A stretch of DNA of 64,000 bases, from contig JAJDAP010000026.1 in assembly GCA_029261795.1 (NCBI GenBank), positions 62,001 through 126,000 on the forward strand. The letters run 5' to 3'. The DNA is from Deltaproteobacteria bacterium. GTDB taxonomy: Bacteria; Myxococcota_A; UBA9160; UBA6930. Every line of letters starts with the position of its first letter. Position 1 is the first letter of the stretch. The notes beneath the pieces were generated by a model. It made no database searches, was not told the DNA's origin, and saw nothing but the letters and a program-made list of their open reading frames with translations. Of this stretch, positions 27,192 to 37,377 are shown piece by piece. The position numbers and the translations under genes are program-made.

Positions 27192-27902
27192 CTAGCCGAG
27201 CGCGGTGCGGAGATCGCACGTCGCCCGATCGACCCCGACCAGCAGCGAACGGCCGACCCAAGCGCGGCCCACGGCGGCCCATTCCAGGATCGGGGCGGCC
27301 TCGAGAACCAGCGAGAGCTGGCGCTCGTCCAGACGCCCGCCAACACCCACCCGCATGCCGAGTTTCGAGGCCAGCCGAGCCGCATCGCGCAGTTGATCCA
27401 AGGCCTCCGCGCGTTCGCGCGGCGGCAGGTCGACCAGCGAGCCGGTAAAGAGTTCGACGGCCTTGGCATCCGCCGAGTGGGCGAACTTGATGGCGTCGAG
27501 GCCTGGCGCCACCGAGACAGCCACGTAGATACCGGCCTCCTCGAGGGTCCTGATCACCGGGGGCAACGAATCGCCCCAGGCCTGAAAATCGATGGGCGCG
27601 ATGCGCCGACCATCTCTCGGTGCCGAGGCCAACAGGACGCGTTCCGGCCGTGCCTCCAGTGCCGATTTGACCAGCACCGGAATCGGCGGCATCCGCAACT
27701 CGAGACCGCGCGCAACGCGTCCGGTCGCACGCAGGTCCGACTCCGAGACCGGATGGAGTTCCTCGCTGATGGTCAGACGAACGTTCCCGGCGCCGGCAAG
27801 TTCAGCCAGTGTGGCCAGGCTGGGCAGATCGAAACCCGCGGTCCCAGCCGCTTCCCGAAGATCAGCAGCCGCGTCGCAGCCCACCACAAGACGTCTTGTC
27901 AC
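27192..27902 (-). CDS. Degenerate PdxJ-like protein (pyridoxine phosphate synthase homologue)
   Basis: A 236-residue protein that aligns along its whole length with PdxJ, the TIM-barrel enzyme closing the pyridoxine 5'-phosphate ring, but lacks most catalytic residues. Against E. coli PdxJ from memory: VNIDHIATLR is VGCDAAADLR, the HLRED loop is TISEE, NLEM is ELRM (catalytic Glu to Arg70), EIHTG is ELFTG (His to Phe152) and NAGHGL is VGVGGRL (His lost). The frame is intact, codon use matches its neighbours, and the GTG start overlaps the glmM stop (GTGA). This looks like a maintained protein with a different role rather than a decaying gene. Confidence 0.7.
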   Translation of the reverse strand: MTRRLVVGCDAAADLREAAGTAGFDLPSLATLAELAGAGNVRLTISEELHPVSESDLRATGRVARGLELRMPPIPVLVKSALEARPERVLLASAPRDGRRIAPIDFQAWGDSLPPVIRTLEEAGIYVAVSVAPGLDAIKFAHSADAKAVELFTGSLVDLPPRERAEALDQLRDAARLASKLGMRVGVGGRLDERQLSLVLEAAPILEWAAVGRAWVGRSLLVGVDRATCDLRTALG

Positions 27903-29263
27903 GAACGCGCTCCCAATGCGTGAACCAGATCATTTGCCAACTCGTTCGCCAGCTCGAGCACACGGCTTTCGTCTTCGCCCTCGACCATGACCCGCGCCTT
28001 GGCTTCGGTTCCCGAGTAGCGAATCAACACACGGCCGCGCTCGCCCAACTCCGACTCGACGCCGCGCAGCTTGGCTTGAAAATCCACGAGGTCCTCGATC
28101 GGCCGCTTTTCGGCCACCGCCACATTGACCAGCACCTGCGGGAAACGCTCCATGCAATCGGCCAGCTCCGAGAGCGGTCGCTCCTTGCGCTTCATGATCG
28201 CGAGAACCTGCAGCGCGGTCAGCAGACCATCGCCGGTCGTGTTGTGCTCGAGGAAGACCACGTGGCCGGACTGTTCGCCGCCCAGGACGTAGCCGCCGCG
28301 TCGCATCTCATCGACCACATAGCGATCGCCGACCTGGGTCCGGATGAGTTCGGCCCCCAGCTCCTGCAACGAGCGCTCGAGCCCGAGGTTGCTCATGACC
28401 GTGGCGACCACGGCGCCACCGCGGAGCGCTTGTCGCTCGATCAGGTCGCGAGCGCAGAGCGCCAGGACCGCGTCGCCGTCGATGATGTCGCCGCGCTCGG
28501 AGACGAGCAGTACCCGATCCGCGTCCCCGTCCACGGCAATGCCGATATCGGCACGCAACTCCCGCACCTTGGCGACGAGCTTTTCCGGATGGAGCGCCCC
28601 GCAATCCTCGTTGATGTTCCGGCCGTCGGGCTCGACACCCATGGCGAAGACCTCGGCACCGAGTTCCTCGAGCACCGTCGGACCGACCTTGTAGGCAGCG
28701 CCGTTCGCGCAGTCGAGCACGACGCGAACGCCCTCGAGGACCAGGCTGAGCGGGAAGGCCTTCTTCAGGAAGACCACATAACGTCCGGCGGCGTCATCGA
28801 TCCGACTCGCGCGCCCGAGCTGATCGGGCAACGCCCGCTGACTCGCGAGCTCATCGGAGAAGATCAACTGCTCGATTCGATCTTCGACGGCGTCGGGCAA
28901 CTTGAAGCCATCGTGAGCGAAGAACTTGATGCCGTTGTCCTGATACGGATTGTGGCTCGCCGAGATCATCACACCGGCGTCACAGCGCATGTCCGTGGTC
29001 AGGAACGCCATCGCTGGCGTCGGCATCGGGCCGACCTGGATCACGTTCACACCCATCGAACAGATACCGGCGGCGAGCGCGTCCTCGAACATGTAACCCG
29101 AGAGCCGCGTGTCCTTGCCGATCAGGATCCGGTGCATGCCGCTGCCACCGCGAAAGACGTGTGCCACGGCCTGGCCGAGCGCCAGCGAAACCTCGGCGGT
29201 CATGGGATAGACGTTCGCTGTTCCGCGCACGCCGTCGGTCCCGAACATTCGTTCCCGACTCAT
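27899..29263 (-). CDS. glmM: Phosphoglucosamine mutase
   Basis: A 454-residue alpha-D-phosphohexomutase converting glucosamine 6-phosphate to glucosamine 1-phosphate for peptidoglycan and LPS. It opens FGTDGVRG, has the phosphoserine loop ISASHNPYQDNGIK, the metal loop AVDGDADR, the sugar loop GGEQSGHVVFLEH and the phosphate-binding RYSGTEAKARVMVEG. It overlaps cdaR by four bases. The cdaA-cdaR-glmM triple is conserved, and in other bacteria CdaR and GlmM modulate CdaA activity. Confidence 0.96.
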   Translation of the reverse strand: MSRERMFGTDGVRGTANVYPMTAEVSLALGQAVAHVFRGGSGMHRILIGKDTRLSGYMFEDALAAGICSMGVNVIQVGPMPTPAMAFLTTDMRCDAGVMISASHNPYQDNGIKFFAHDGFKLPDAVEDRIEQLIFSDELASQRALPDQLGRASRIDDAAGRYVVFLKKAFPLSLVLEGVRVVLDCANGAAYKVGPTVLEELGAEVFAMGVEPDGRNINEDCGALHPEKLVAKVRELRADIGIAVDGDADRVLLVSERGDIIDGDAVLALCARDLIERQALRGGAVVATVMSNLGLERSLQELGAELIRTQVGDRYVVDEMRRGGYVLGGEQSGHVVFLEHNTTGDGLLTALQVLAIMKRKERPLSELADCMERFPQVLVNVAVAEKRPIEDLVDFQAKLRGVESELGERGRVLIRYSGTEAKARVMVEGEDESRVLELANELANDLVHALGARS

Positions 29264-29949
29264 CCCTGCTTGTCCCCGCTCTCGCCGTCGGCCAGTTCTT
29301 CGACCGGCTGCGGCGTGATCTCAACCCGCACTTCGACTTCGTCGATGCCGTCGAACCAGGCGTGTCGGCCCGCTTCCATCAACTTCACCCGACGCTGCAC
29401 GTTCGCCTGGGCCCCGGTGATATCGACCACTTCGGTCAGCACTTCCTTCAACCCAAGCACTTCCGTGCGGGCGCCGGTGACCGTCGTCCGCTCCGGCGCA
29501 ATGCTGATGCTCTCCACCTGGAAGCCCGGAGCCACCGAACCGACGACGTCCGATCGGATCCCGACCGAGCGCGAGTGCTTCTTCTCGAGCCGGAAATCGA
29601 TGCTGACCGGCGAACGACTGACGATGACGGCGCCGCGCGGCAGGCCCCGCTCGATCGTGGTGACATCCACTTCCTGGCTGAATCGGCCCGGAACCGCCGC
29701 GACCAGATTCGCGACGTAGACAAGATCCGTCGCCGTCAGGCTCGCGAGCCCCGCACGGCTTCCGCGAACGAAGATGTTCACGCGATCATAGTCCTGGCCA
29801 ATCACCACGAGGTCCTCGGGCACGCCCTCGGTCTGGACCGGGACGTCGAACGGGCGCTCCACCGGCGACGTACTGTGGGCGACGGTCCACAACAGGATCG
29901 CGCCGAGGAGCGAGAAGAGCCAATAGCGAATGTTCCGAAGTCCCTTCAT
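29260..29949 (-). CDS. cdaR: YbbR-domain protein CdaR
   Basis: A 229-residue membrane-anchored protein with one N-terminal transmembrane helix (WLFSLLGAILLWTVAHS) and extracytoplasmic YbbR repeats; about two fit here, fewer than the four of Firmicutes CdaR. YbbR proteins regulate the diadenylate cyclase CdaA. Start and stop overlap cdaA and glmM by four bases each. The C-terminus is acidic (EELADGESGDKQG). Confidence 0.88.
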   Translation of the reverse strand: MKGLRNIRYWLFSLLGAILLWTVAHSTSPVERPFDVPVQTEGVPEDLVVIGQDYDRVNIFVRGSRAGLASLTATDLVYVANLVAAVPGRFSQEVDVTTIERGLPRGAVIVSRSPVSIDFRLEKKHSRSVGIRSDVVGSVAPGFQVESISIAPERTTVTGARTEVLGLKEVLTEVVDITGAQANVQRRVKLMEAGRHAWFDGIDEVEVRVEITPQPVEELADGESGDKQG

Positions 29950-30899
29950 GAGCGCGCTGCCCGTCCGCTCGCGACCGCGGCGGAATCGAACTCGTCCGAG
30001 TTGGGATCGGAAGCCGTGGCATCGCTCTCGGCCTCGGCGGATTCGCCGTCGCTGTCGCCATCGCCCTCCGGGTCATCCTCGATCTCGTCTTCGCCGGGGC
30101 CACGAGAGAGGTAGTCACGCAAGGTGACGCGAAGTTCCGGTGCATCGAGATCCCGGGCGAGTTCGCCGCCCATGACGGCCGAGATCGATCCCGTCTCTTC
30201 GGACACCACGACCACGACCGCATCGGTCAGCTCGCTGATACCGACCGCAGCGCGGTGCCGCGTCCCGACGCCTTCCGGTAGATCGGTTCGCAGGGTGAGC
30301 GGCAGGATCGCCCCGGCGCGACGCAGCCGCCCGTGCTGGAGCAACACCGCACCATCGTGCAAGGGCGAGTTCGTCATGAACAGGGAGACCAACAACTCCT
30401 TGGACGGAATCGCGTCGATCTCGGCACCCCCCTGCACGTGGTCGTCGAGACCGGACTCCCGTTCGATCACGATCAATGCGCCGACCTGGCGCTGCTTCAG
30501 GGTCTGGCAGGCGCGCACGATCTCTTCGAGGAGTTCGGATTCCTGGCGCTCGGTGAGCCTGGGAACGAAACCGCGACCGACCCGCGCGAGCGCACGTCGG
30601 ATGTCGTCGGCAAACAAGATCGCCAGGATGATCGGGAAGTAGGCGAAGAAGTTGTCGAAGATCCAGATCAGCGTCTGGAGTTCGGCGGCGGCAGCGAGCC
30701 CACGGAACGCGACCAGGGCCGCGACCCCGATCAGCACCTGGGTCGCGCGGGTGCCGCGCACCAGGATCAGCAACGCATAGATCAGCGCCGCAACGATCAG
30801 GATCTCGATGGTGTCCCGGAACGGGCTGTAGTTCTCCTGGAGGAACGCGATGATCGCGGATGCGCGACCGTAGATGGCTTCGAGGGCGTAGGCGATCAC
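29946..30899 (-). CDS. cdaA: Diadenylate cyclase CdaA
   Basis: A 317-residue membrane enzyme making cyclic di-AMP from two ATP. Three N-terminal transmembrane helices (about residues 32-105) precede the DAC domain (about 115-260), which has both catalytic motifs: DGA in SPLHDGAVLLQ and RHR in GTRHRAAVGISE. The last 55 residues form an acidic, Ser/Asp/Glu-rich tail that I do not associate with CdaA and that is probably disordered. It overlaps folP and cdaR by four bases each. c-di-AMP usually controls potassium, osmotic and wall homeostasis; targets are not in the window. Confidence 0.95.
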   Translation of the reverse strand: MIAYALEAIYGRASAIIAFLQENYSPFRDTIEILIVAALIYALLILVRGTRATQVLIGVAALVAFRGLAAAAELQTLIWIFDNFFAYFPIILAILFADDIRRALARVGRGFVPRLTERQESELLEEIVRACQTLKQRQVGALIVIERESGLDDHVQGGAEIDAIPSKELLVSLFMTNSPLHDGAVLLQHGRLRRAGAILPLTLRTDLPEGVGTRHRAAVGISELTDAVVVVVSEETGSISAVMGGELARDLDAPELRVTLRDYLSRGPGEDEIEDDPEGDGDSDGESAEAESDATASDPNSDEFDSAAVASGRAARS

Positions 30900-31753
30900 G
30901 GCGCGTCACTCCGTGCATCGCGCAGTGCAAGAGCGACGGCGCGCGCCCGTGCGGCGCCCGGCACGTCATGGACCCGCACGGCATCCGCCCCCGCGAAGAT
31001 CGCGATGCCACCGGCCACGTGACTCGCGAGATCTCGGGCCTCGGAAGCATCTCCGGTCAGCTCACCGAGGAACGACTTTCGCGAGACACCGACCCAGACC
31101 GGGCAGCCGACCCGAGCGCGCAGCTGCGAGAGGTTCGCGATCAGTTCGAGATTCTGGGCGCCACGTTTTCCGAAACCGATGCCGGGATCGACCGCGATCC
31201 GGTCGGGGCGAATGCCTGCTCCGCGCGCGTCGCCGACTGCGGCCGCGAGTTCGTCTCCAACCTCGCAAACGACGTCCTCGAAGGCGATCGCCTCCTGCAT
31301 GCGCGCGGGGGTTCCGCGCAGATGACCGATCACGAGCCCGGCTTCCCGCTTGGCGACGCAACCGAACAGCGCCGGATCGAAGCCGCCGCCGGAGACATCG
31401 TTGACGATCCGTGCACCCGCGTCCAGCGCGGCTGCGGCGACTTCGGCCTTTCGCGTGTCGATCGAAATCGGGACGTCGAGGGCCTTTGCCAGCGCTTCGA
31501 TCACGCTCGCAGTTCGGGCGATCTCGTCGCCGGCGGGGATCTCCGCAGCACCGGGGCGGGTGGACTCACCACCCACATCCAGGATGTCGGCGCCCGCCGC
31601 GACCATCGAACGACCGGCCGCAACAACGGCCTCGACATCCACGGGACCCGTAGATGCGACGAAACGGCCGCCGTCGGAGAACGAATCCGGTGTCACGTTC
31701 AGGACGCCGACGATCGTCACGCGCTGCGGCGGGAAGATCGCGGATGCTGCCAT
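30896..31753 (-). CDS. folP: Dihydropteroate synthase
   Basis: A 285-residue TIM-barrel enzyme joining p-aminobenzoate to the pterin diphosphate in folate synthesis. It has the first family signature VGVLNVTPDSFSDGG, the second GADILDVGGESTRPGA, then ISIDTRKAEVA and NDVSGG, and the C-terminal RVHDVPGA. Length is normal. It follows ftsH by 37 bases and overlaps cdaA by four, the usual deltaproteobacterial order ftsH-folP-cdaA-cdaR-glmM. Confidence 0.96.
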   Translation of the reverse strand: MAASAIFPPQRVTIVGVLNVTPDSFSDGGRFVASTGPVDVEAVVAAGRSMVAAGADILDVGGESTRPGAAEIPAGDEIARTASVIEALAKALDVPISIDTRKAEVAAAALDAGARIVNDVSGGGFDPALFGCVAKREAGLVIGHLRGTPARMQEAIAFEDVVCEVGDELAAAVGDARGAGIRPDRIAVDPGIGFGKRGAQNLELIANLSQLRARVGCPVWVGVSRKSFLGELTGDASEARDLASHVAGGIAIFAGADAVRVHDVPGAARARAVALALRDARSDAP

Positions 31754-31790
31754 CGGGGCCTCGAACGGGGGGAGGTGGAAGAATCAGAAA

Positions 31791-33716
<1,926 letters not shown>

Positions 33717-33750
33717 CGACGACTCCCAAAACCCACGTCGCGGGCGCCCC

Positions 33751-33769
33751 GCGGGAACTTAATTCCCGC
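33751..33769. promoter_or_regulatory. Hairpin-forming inverted repeat in the ftsH leader
   Basis: GCGGGAA / TTCCCGC arms separated by five bases, 35 to 53 bases upstream of the ftsH TTG start. It is too far from the tilS stop and lacks a following T-tract, so it is not a normal terminator. It could be an operator or an RNA hairpin affecting ftsH expression. It is not the CIRCE heat-shock sequence. Confidence 0.35.
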
Positions 33770-33822
33770 CGAGTCTTCCTGCCGATCGGGCCGGCACGAA
33801 TTTCCGCTGGAACTTGTGGAGG

Positions 33823-34848
33823 TTAGCAATTGGTCTCCGGGCTGCCGGAGTCGGCCGAGGGCCGGCTCGATGTAGACCCGAGATGAAACCCAGCGCGCTC
33901 GCGCTGCAATCGCAGGCCAGCAGGCAGTTCGATGAGCGAACCCGATCGCGCGGTCCGTAGGAAATTCACTACGCGCAGAATGTGGACCCGGGAGACATCG
34001 CGTGGCATTCCGGCCGCGCGCAGGAGCCAGCGCGCCAGCCGCCGCGCCAGCGCTTCGGGCATGGCCTGCCAGCCGTCCGGCACGATGCGAAAGCCCTCCC
34101 CCTCCGGGAAGAACCGCTCTGCGGCGGCTTGCTCGACAATCTCGGCGATCCACTCGCTCTCCCTGCGTTGCGCTTCGGCCAGGTCGCCCACGGCCCTGAG
34201 CCAATTCGGGTTCAGGTCCGCGGCGATCCGGGCCCAACCTGCGTTCCGGAGTCGGGCTCGCGCGTAACGCGGGTCTCGGTTCGAATCGTCTTCACGCCAA
34301 CTGAGACCCCGCTGCCGCGCGAAGTGTTCGATGGCTTCGCGCGAGACCGCGAGCATCGGGCGCACGATCCGGCCGTCCGGTGATTGCTCGGGAATTCCGC
34401 CCAGGCCCTCGGGGCTCGCACCGCGGAGCAGGCGCAGCATCACGGTCTCGGCCTGGTCATCGCCGTGGTGCGCGAGCGCGATCCGGGTGCAGTCCCCTTC
34501 TCTGGCCATCTCGTAGAGCGCGTCGTAGCGCAAGCGCCGGGCGGCCTCCTGCAAGGTGGGACGCGTACGACTCGTCCTTCCTTCGGTCAAGGCGAGCGGG
34601 GCGACGCGGCGAACACGCAGCGGGGTCTCGCTCGTTTGCGCGAGATCCTTGACGTGGGCCTCGTCCGCATCGGATTCCGCCCCGCGCAAACCGTGGTTCA
34701 CGTGGCCGACCACCAGAGCGAGACCTTCCCGGCGCAGCAGTTCGAATAACACCGTCGAATCGACGCCGCCGGAAACCGCAACCAGGGTTCGCGCGCGGTC
34801 GAGTTCCAGCCGCTTGGCGGCCTCGCGAACGACACGCTCGATGCTCAC
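33823..34848 (-). CDS. tilS: tRNA(Ile)-lysidine synthase
   Basis: A 341-residue PP-loop ATPase that converts C34 of tRNA(Ile2) to lysidine so that it reads AUA. The PP-loop is VAVSGGVDSTVL near residue 24, followed by GHVNHGLRG and the family motif ALAHHGDDQAETVMLRLLRG. The C-terminal part (residues 215-341) is short compared with E. coli TilS, as in many deltaproteobacteria. It overlaps the MaoC-like gene by four bases and precedes ftsH, a classic tilS-ftsH order. Confidence 0.93.
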   Translation of the reverse strand: MSIERVVREAAKRLELDRARTLVAVSGGVDSTVLFELLRREGLALVVGHVNHGLRGAESDADEAHVKDLAQTSETPLRVRRVAPLALTEGRTSRTRPTLQEAARRLRYDALYEMAREGDCTRIALAHHGDDQAETVMLRLLRGASPEGLGGIPEQSPDGRIVRPMLAVSREAIEHFARQRGLSWREDDSNRDPRYARARLRNAGWARIAADLNPNWLRAVGDLAEAQRRESEWIAEIVEQAAAERFFPEGEGFRIVPDGWQAMPEALARRLARWLLRAAGMPRDVSRVHILRVVNFLRTARSGSLIELPAGLRLQRERAGFHLGSTSSRPSADSGSPETNC

Positions 34849-35702
34849 TCGAGTGCGCTGGCGTCGCCGATCAGGACGCGGGTGCCATCTTCCTTCTCCA
34901 CCCAGACATCGCAGTGGACGCGCGTCCGGGTTCCCTCGCGGCTCTGCTCGCGCACCCTGCCGTGGGCTGTCAGCGTCTCATCGACCCAGACGACGTTGGT
35001 GAGCTTCAGCGACATCTTGCCGCCCTGGAGGAAGCCCATGCCGAACTCGTTCTGCATCACCTCGGAGACGAAGCAGGTACTCATCATGCCCTGCACCACG
35101 ATGTTCGGGAAGCCCAGCTTCGCCGCCTGCTCGCGGTCGGTGTGATAGTTCTTGCCCGGGCCCGAGAACATCCAACAACGGCGCTCATCGATGGTCTTGG
35201 TCACCGAGGCCAGATCGGCCCCGGTCGCGGTCGGGAATGGCGGCCGCGCGGTCTTCTTCTTCGCCGTCGCTTCGTCGACGACGAAACCATCGCCGGCCTC
35301 GTCCTTCGGCGGCAGGAAGCTCTGGTGGGTGCGACCGCGCACCAGCAGGCGACCGTCCTCGGCGTCCACGACGTCGGTCTCGTTGAGCACGTAGTCGCGG
35401 CCACGCTTGTGGTAGCGATCGATGATCGTCGAGCGCGTGCGGATCTTGGAGCCGACCCGGATGGGCCCGAAGAACTCCCAGTCCTGCTGCCCATGGAGGT
35501 TTCCGAACAGGTTCTTCAGGTACCACTCGCCGACGAACTTGTAGCACTCGGAGTGATGCAGCAACGGCGGCGCGATGCCCTCGCCGAGCTTCGAGTGATC
35601 GCCCAGGGCCTCGCGGTAGAAGGCGACGATTTCGGGGGTGACGTCGTAGCTGCTGTTCCCGCAATGGCGCCCGACGTAGGCGGGCTCTCCCATCAAATTC
35701 AT
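34845..35702 (-). CDS. MaoC-like / FAS1-type double hot-dog dehydratase
   Basis: A 285-residue protein with two hot-dog halves: an N-terminal FAS1-like dehydratase domain (about 10-130) and a MaoC-like C-terminal half (about 175-285). In the second half AAKLGFPNIVVQGMMSTCFV resembles the hydratase-2 motif, but the usual catalytic Asp/His pair (DxNPxH) is replaced, with only NYHTDREQA nearby, so hydratase activity is uncertain. The start is the ATG at 35702, with GGAGG five bases upstream; a longer frame from 35738 would include that site in the coding region. It is translationally coupled to tilS, and divergent from an acyl-CoA ligase. Confidence 0.8.
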   Translation of the reverse strand: MNLMGEPAYVGRHCGNSSYDVTPEIVAFYREALGDHSKLGEGIAPPLLHHSECYKFVGEWYLKNLFGNLHGQQDWEFFGPIRVGSKIRTRSTIIDRYHKRGRDYVLNETDVVDAEDGRLLVRGRTHQSFLPPKDEAGDGFVVDEATAKKKTARPPFPTATGADLASVTKTIDERRCWMFSGPGKNYHTDREQAAKLGFPNIVVQGMMSTCFVSEVMQNEFGMGFLQGGKMSLKLTNVVWVDETLTAHGRVREQSREGTRTRVHCDVWVEKEDGTRVLIGDASALE

Positions 35703-35793
35703 GCTGTCCTCCGGACGGCCATGAAGGGCCGTTGGCACCGTTCAGGCTAGCGGGTCCTGGCGAGCGCCGGGACGGTCCGGTATCCCGCCCGCC

Positions 35794-37344
35794 GTGACCG
35801 ATGCAGCCCACAACGTCGCGAGCTGGATTCGCGCCCACGCCGAGGCAGCGCCGCAGCGCGAGGCGTTGATCGACGACGAGCGGCGCCTCGGCTACGCCGA
35901 ACTCGAGGCGCGCTGCGCCGCGGCGGCCGGCCTGCTGACCGAACGCGGCGTCGGGCGCGGCGACCGCGTCGCGCTGTTGCTCGGCAACCGCAGCGGGACC
36001 CTCGAGCTCGTGTTCGCAGCCGCGCGGCTCGGCGCGATCGCGCTGCCCATCAACACCCACCTGGCACCGCCCGAGATCGCCCAGCAACTGGATGACGGTC
36101 GACCCTCGCTGCTGTTCCACGAGGCCGCGCTTGGCGAAACCGCCGCACGCGCACTCGCGCTGGCCGAGAGCGCGCCGCCCGCGATCCGTGTCGGGGGTAC
36201 CGGCGACGCGTACGAGACGGCACTTGCCGCTGCCACGCCGCACACCGACATCCTCGCCGTGAGCCCCGATGACCCGATGCTGTTGATGTACACCTCCGGG
36301 ACGACCGGCGTCCCCAAGGGCGCCCTGCTCCCGCACCGCAAGACGCGCACGAACAGCTTGAACGCCCAGCTCTTCTTCGGCACCGGACCCGACGACCGCA
36401 TACTGACCGTGGTTCCGCTGTTCCATTCGTTCGGTCTCGGCATTCTCGCGATCCCCGCGCTGTTCAGCGGTGCTTGTGTCGTGTTGCAAGCGCACTTCGA
36501 TCCGGTCGAGATGTGGCGGGCCGTCGAACGCGAACGCATCAGCTACCTGGGTGGCGTCCCCACGATGTTTCGCGGCCTGCTCGATGCACTCGACGAGGAG
36601 CGACCGGAGACGGGCTCGCTGCGTTTCCTGTTCACGGCCGGCGCCGCGATTCCGGTCGAGTTCATTCACGCCTTCGAAGCGCGCGGGATGCGTTTGCTAC
36701 AAGGCTTCGGGCAGACCGAGACCTCGATCCTCTGCTGCCTCGGTGCCGAAGATGCGGTGCGAAAAGCGGGCAGCGTCGGGCGCCCGGTGCACCATGCCGA
36801 AGTCCGGATCGCGCGCGTCTCGAGCCTCGACCGGAAGCCATCCAACTGGGAAACCTGCGATGTCGGCGAGACCGGCGAGATCGTGGTGCGCGGCGACCTC
36901 ACCATGCTCGGCTACTGGGAGCGCCCGCAAGCCACCGCCGAGACCCTCCGCGACGGCTGGCTTCGCACCGGCGATCTGGCCAGCCGCGATGACGAAGGCT
37001 TCATCACGCTCACGGGCCGGGCGCGTGACATGATCATCTCCGGCGGCGAAAACGTGTACCCGCGCCAGGTCGAGGCCACCTACGAAGCCCACCCCGACGT
37101 GCACGAGATGGCCGTGGTCGGCGTTCCCGACGAACGTTGGGGCGAGGTCGGACGTGCCTTCGTGGTGCTCGAGGCCGGCGCCAGCTTCGACCCCGAAGCC
37201 TGGACGGCCTGGGGTCGCGAGCAGCTGGCCTCGTTCAAGATTCCGCGCTCCTTCGTGGCCGTTCCGGCACTTCCCAAGACCGCGACCGGCAAGGTGCAGA
37301 AATTCCTGCTGCTGGATGCGGAGCGCGGCAACGAGCGCGACTGA
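35794..37344 (+). CDS. AMP-forming acyl-CoA synthetase
   Basis: A 516-residue ANL-superfamily ligase that activates a carboxylic acid with ATP and CoA. The P-loop-like motif MYTSGTTGVPKGA lies near residue 170, then LLQGFGQTE, GWLRTGD and the hinge GRARDMIISGGENVYP; the C-terminal catalytic Lys is in LPKTATGKVQK. The start is GTG at 35794. It is the only plus-strand gene between 1 and 57 kb and is divergent from the MaoC-like gene, so both may share a control region and handle the same acyl group. The substrate is unknown. Confidence 0.92.
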   Translation: MTDAAHNVASWIRAHAEAAPQREALIDDERRLGYAELEARCAAAAGLLTERGVGRGDRVALLLGNRSGTLELVFAAARLGAIALPINTHLAPPEIAQQLDDGRPSLLFHEAALGETAARALALAESAPPAIRVGGTGDAYETALAAATPHTDILAVSPDDPMLLMYTSGTTGVPKGALLPHRKTRTNSLNAQLFFGTGPDDRILTVVPLFHSFGLGILAIPALFSGACVVLQAHFDPVEMWRAVERERISYLGGVPTMFRGLLDALDEERPETGSLRFLFTAGAAIPVEFIHAFEARGMRLLQGFGQTETSILCCLGAEDAVRKAGSVGRPVHHAEVRIARVSSLDRKPSNWETCDVGETGEIVVRGDLTMLGYWERPQATAETLRDGWLRTGDLASRDDEGFITLTGRARDMIISGGENVYPRQVEATYEAHPDVHEMAVVGVPDERWGEVGRAFVVLEAGASFDPEAWTAWGREQLASFKIPRSFVAVPALPKTATGKVQKFLLLDAERGNERD

Positions 37345-37377
37345 GAGGCTCCCCGTCAGGCGACGACGACCGTCCCG

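Noticed and set aside
37345-37377. Terminator between the convergent acyl-CoA ligase and DegT genes
   Set aside because: Only weak repeats and no T-tract in 33 bases; not convincing on either strand.
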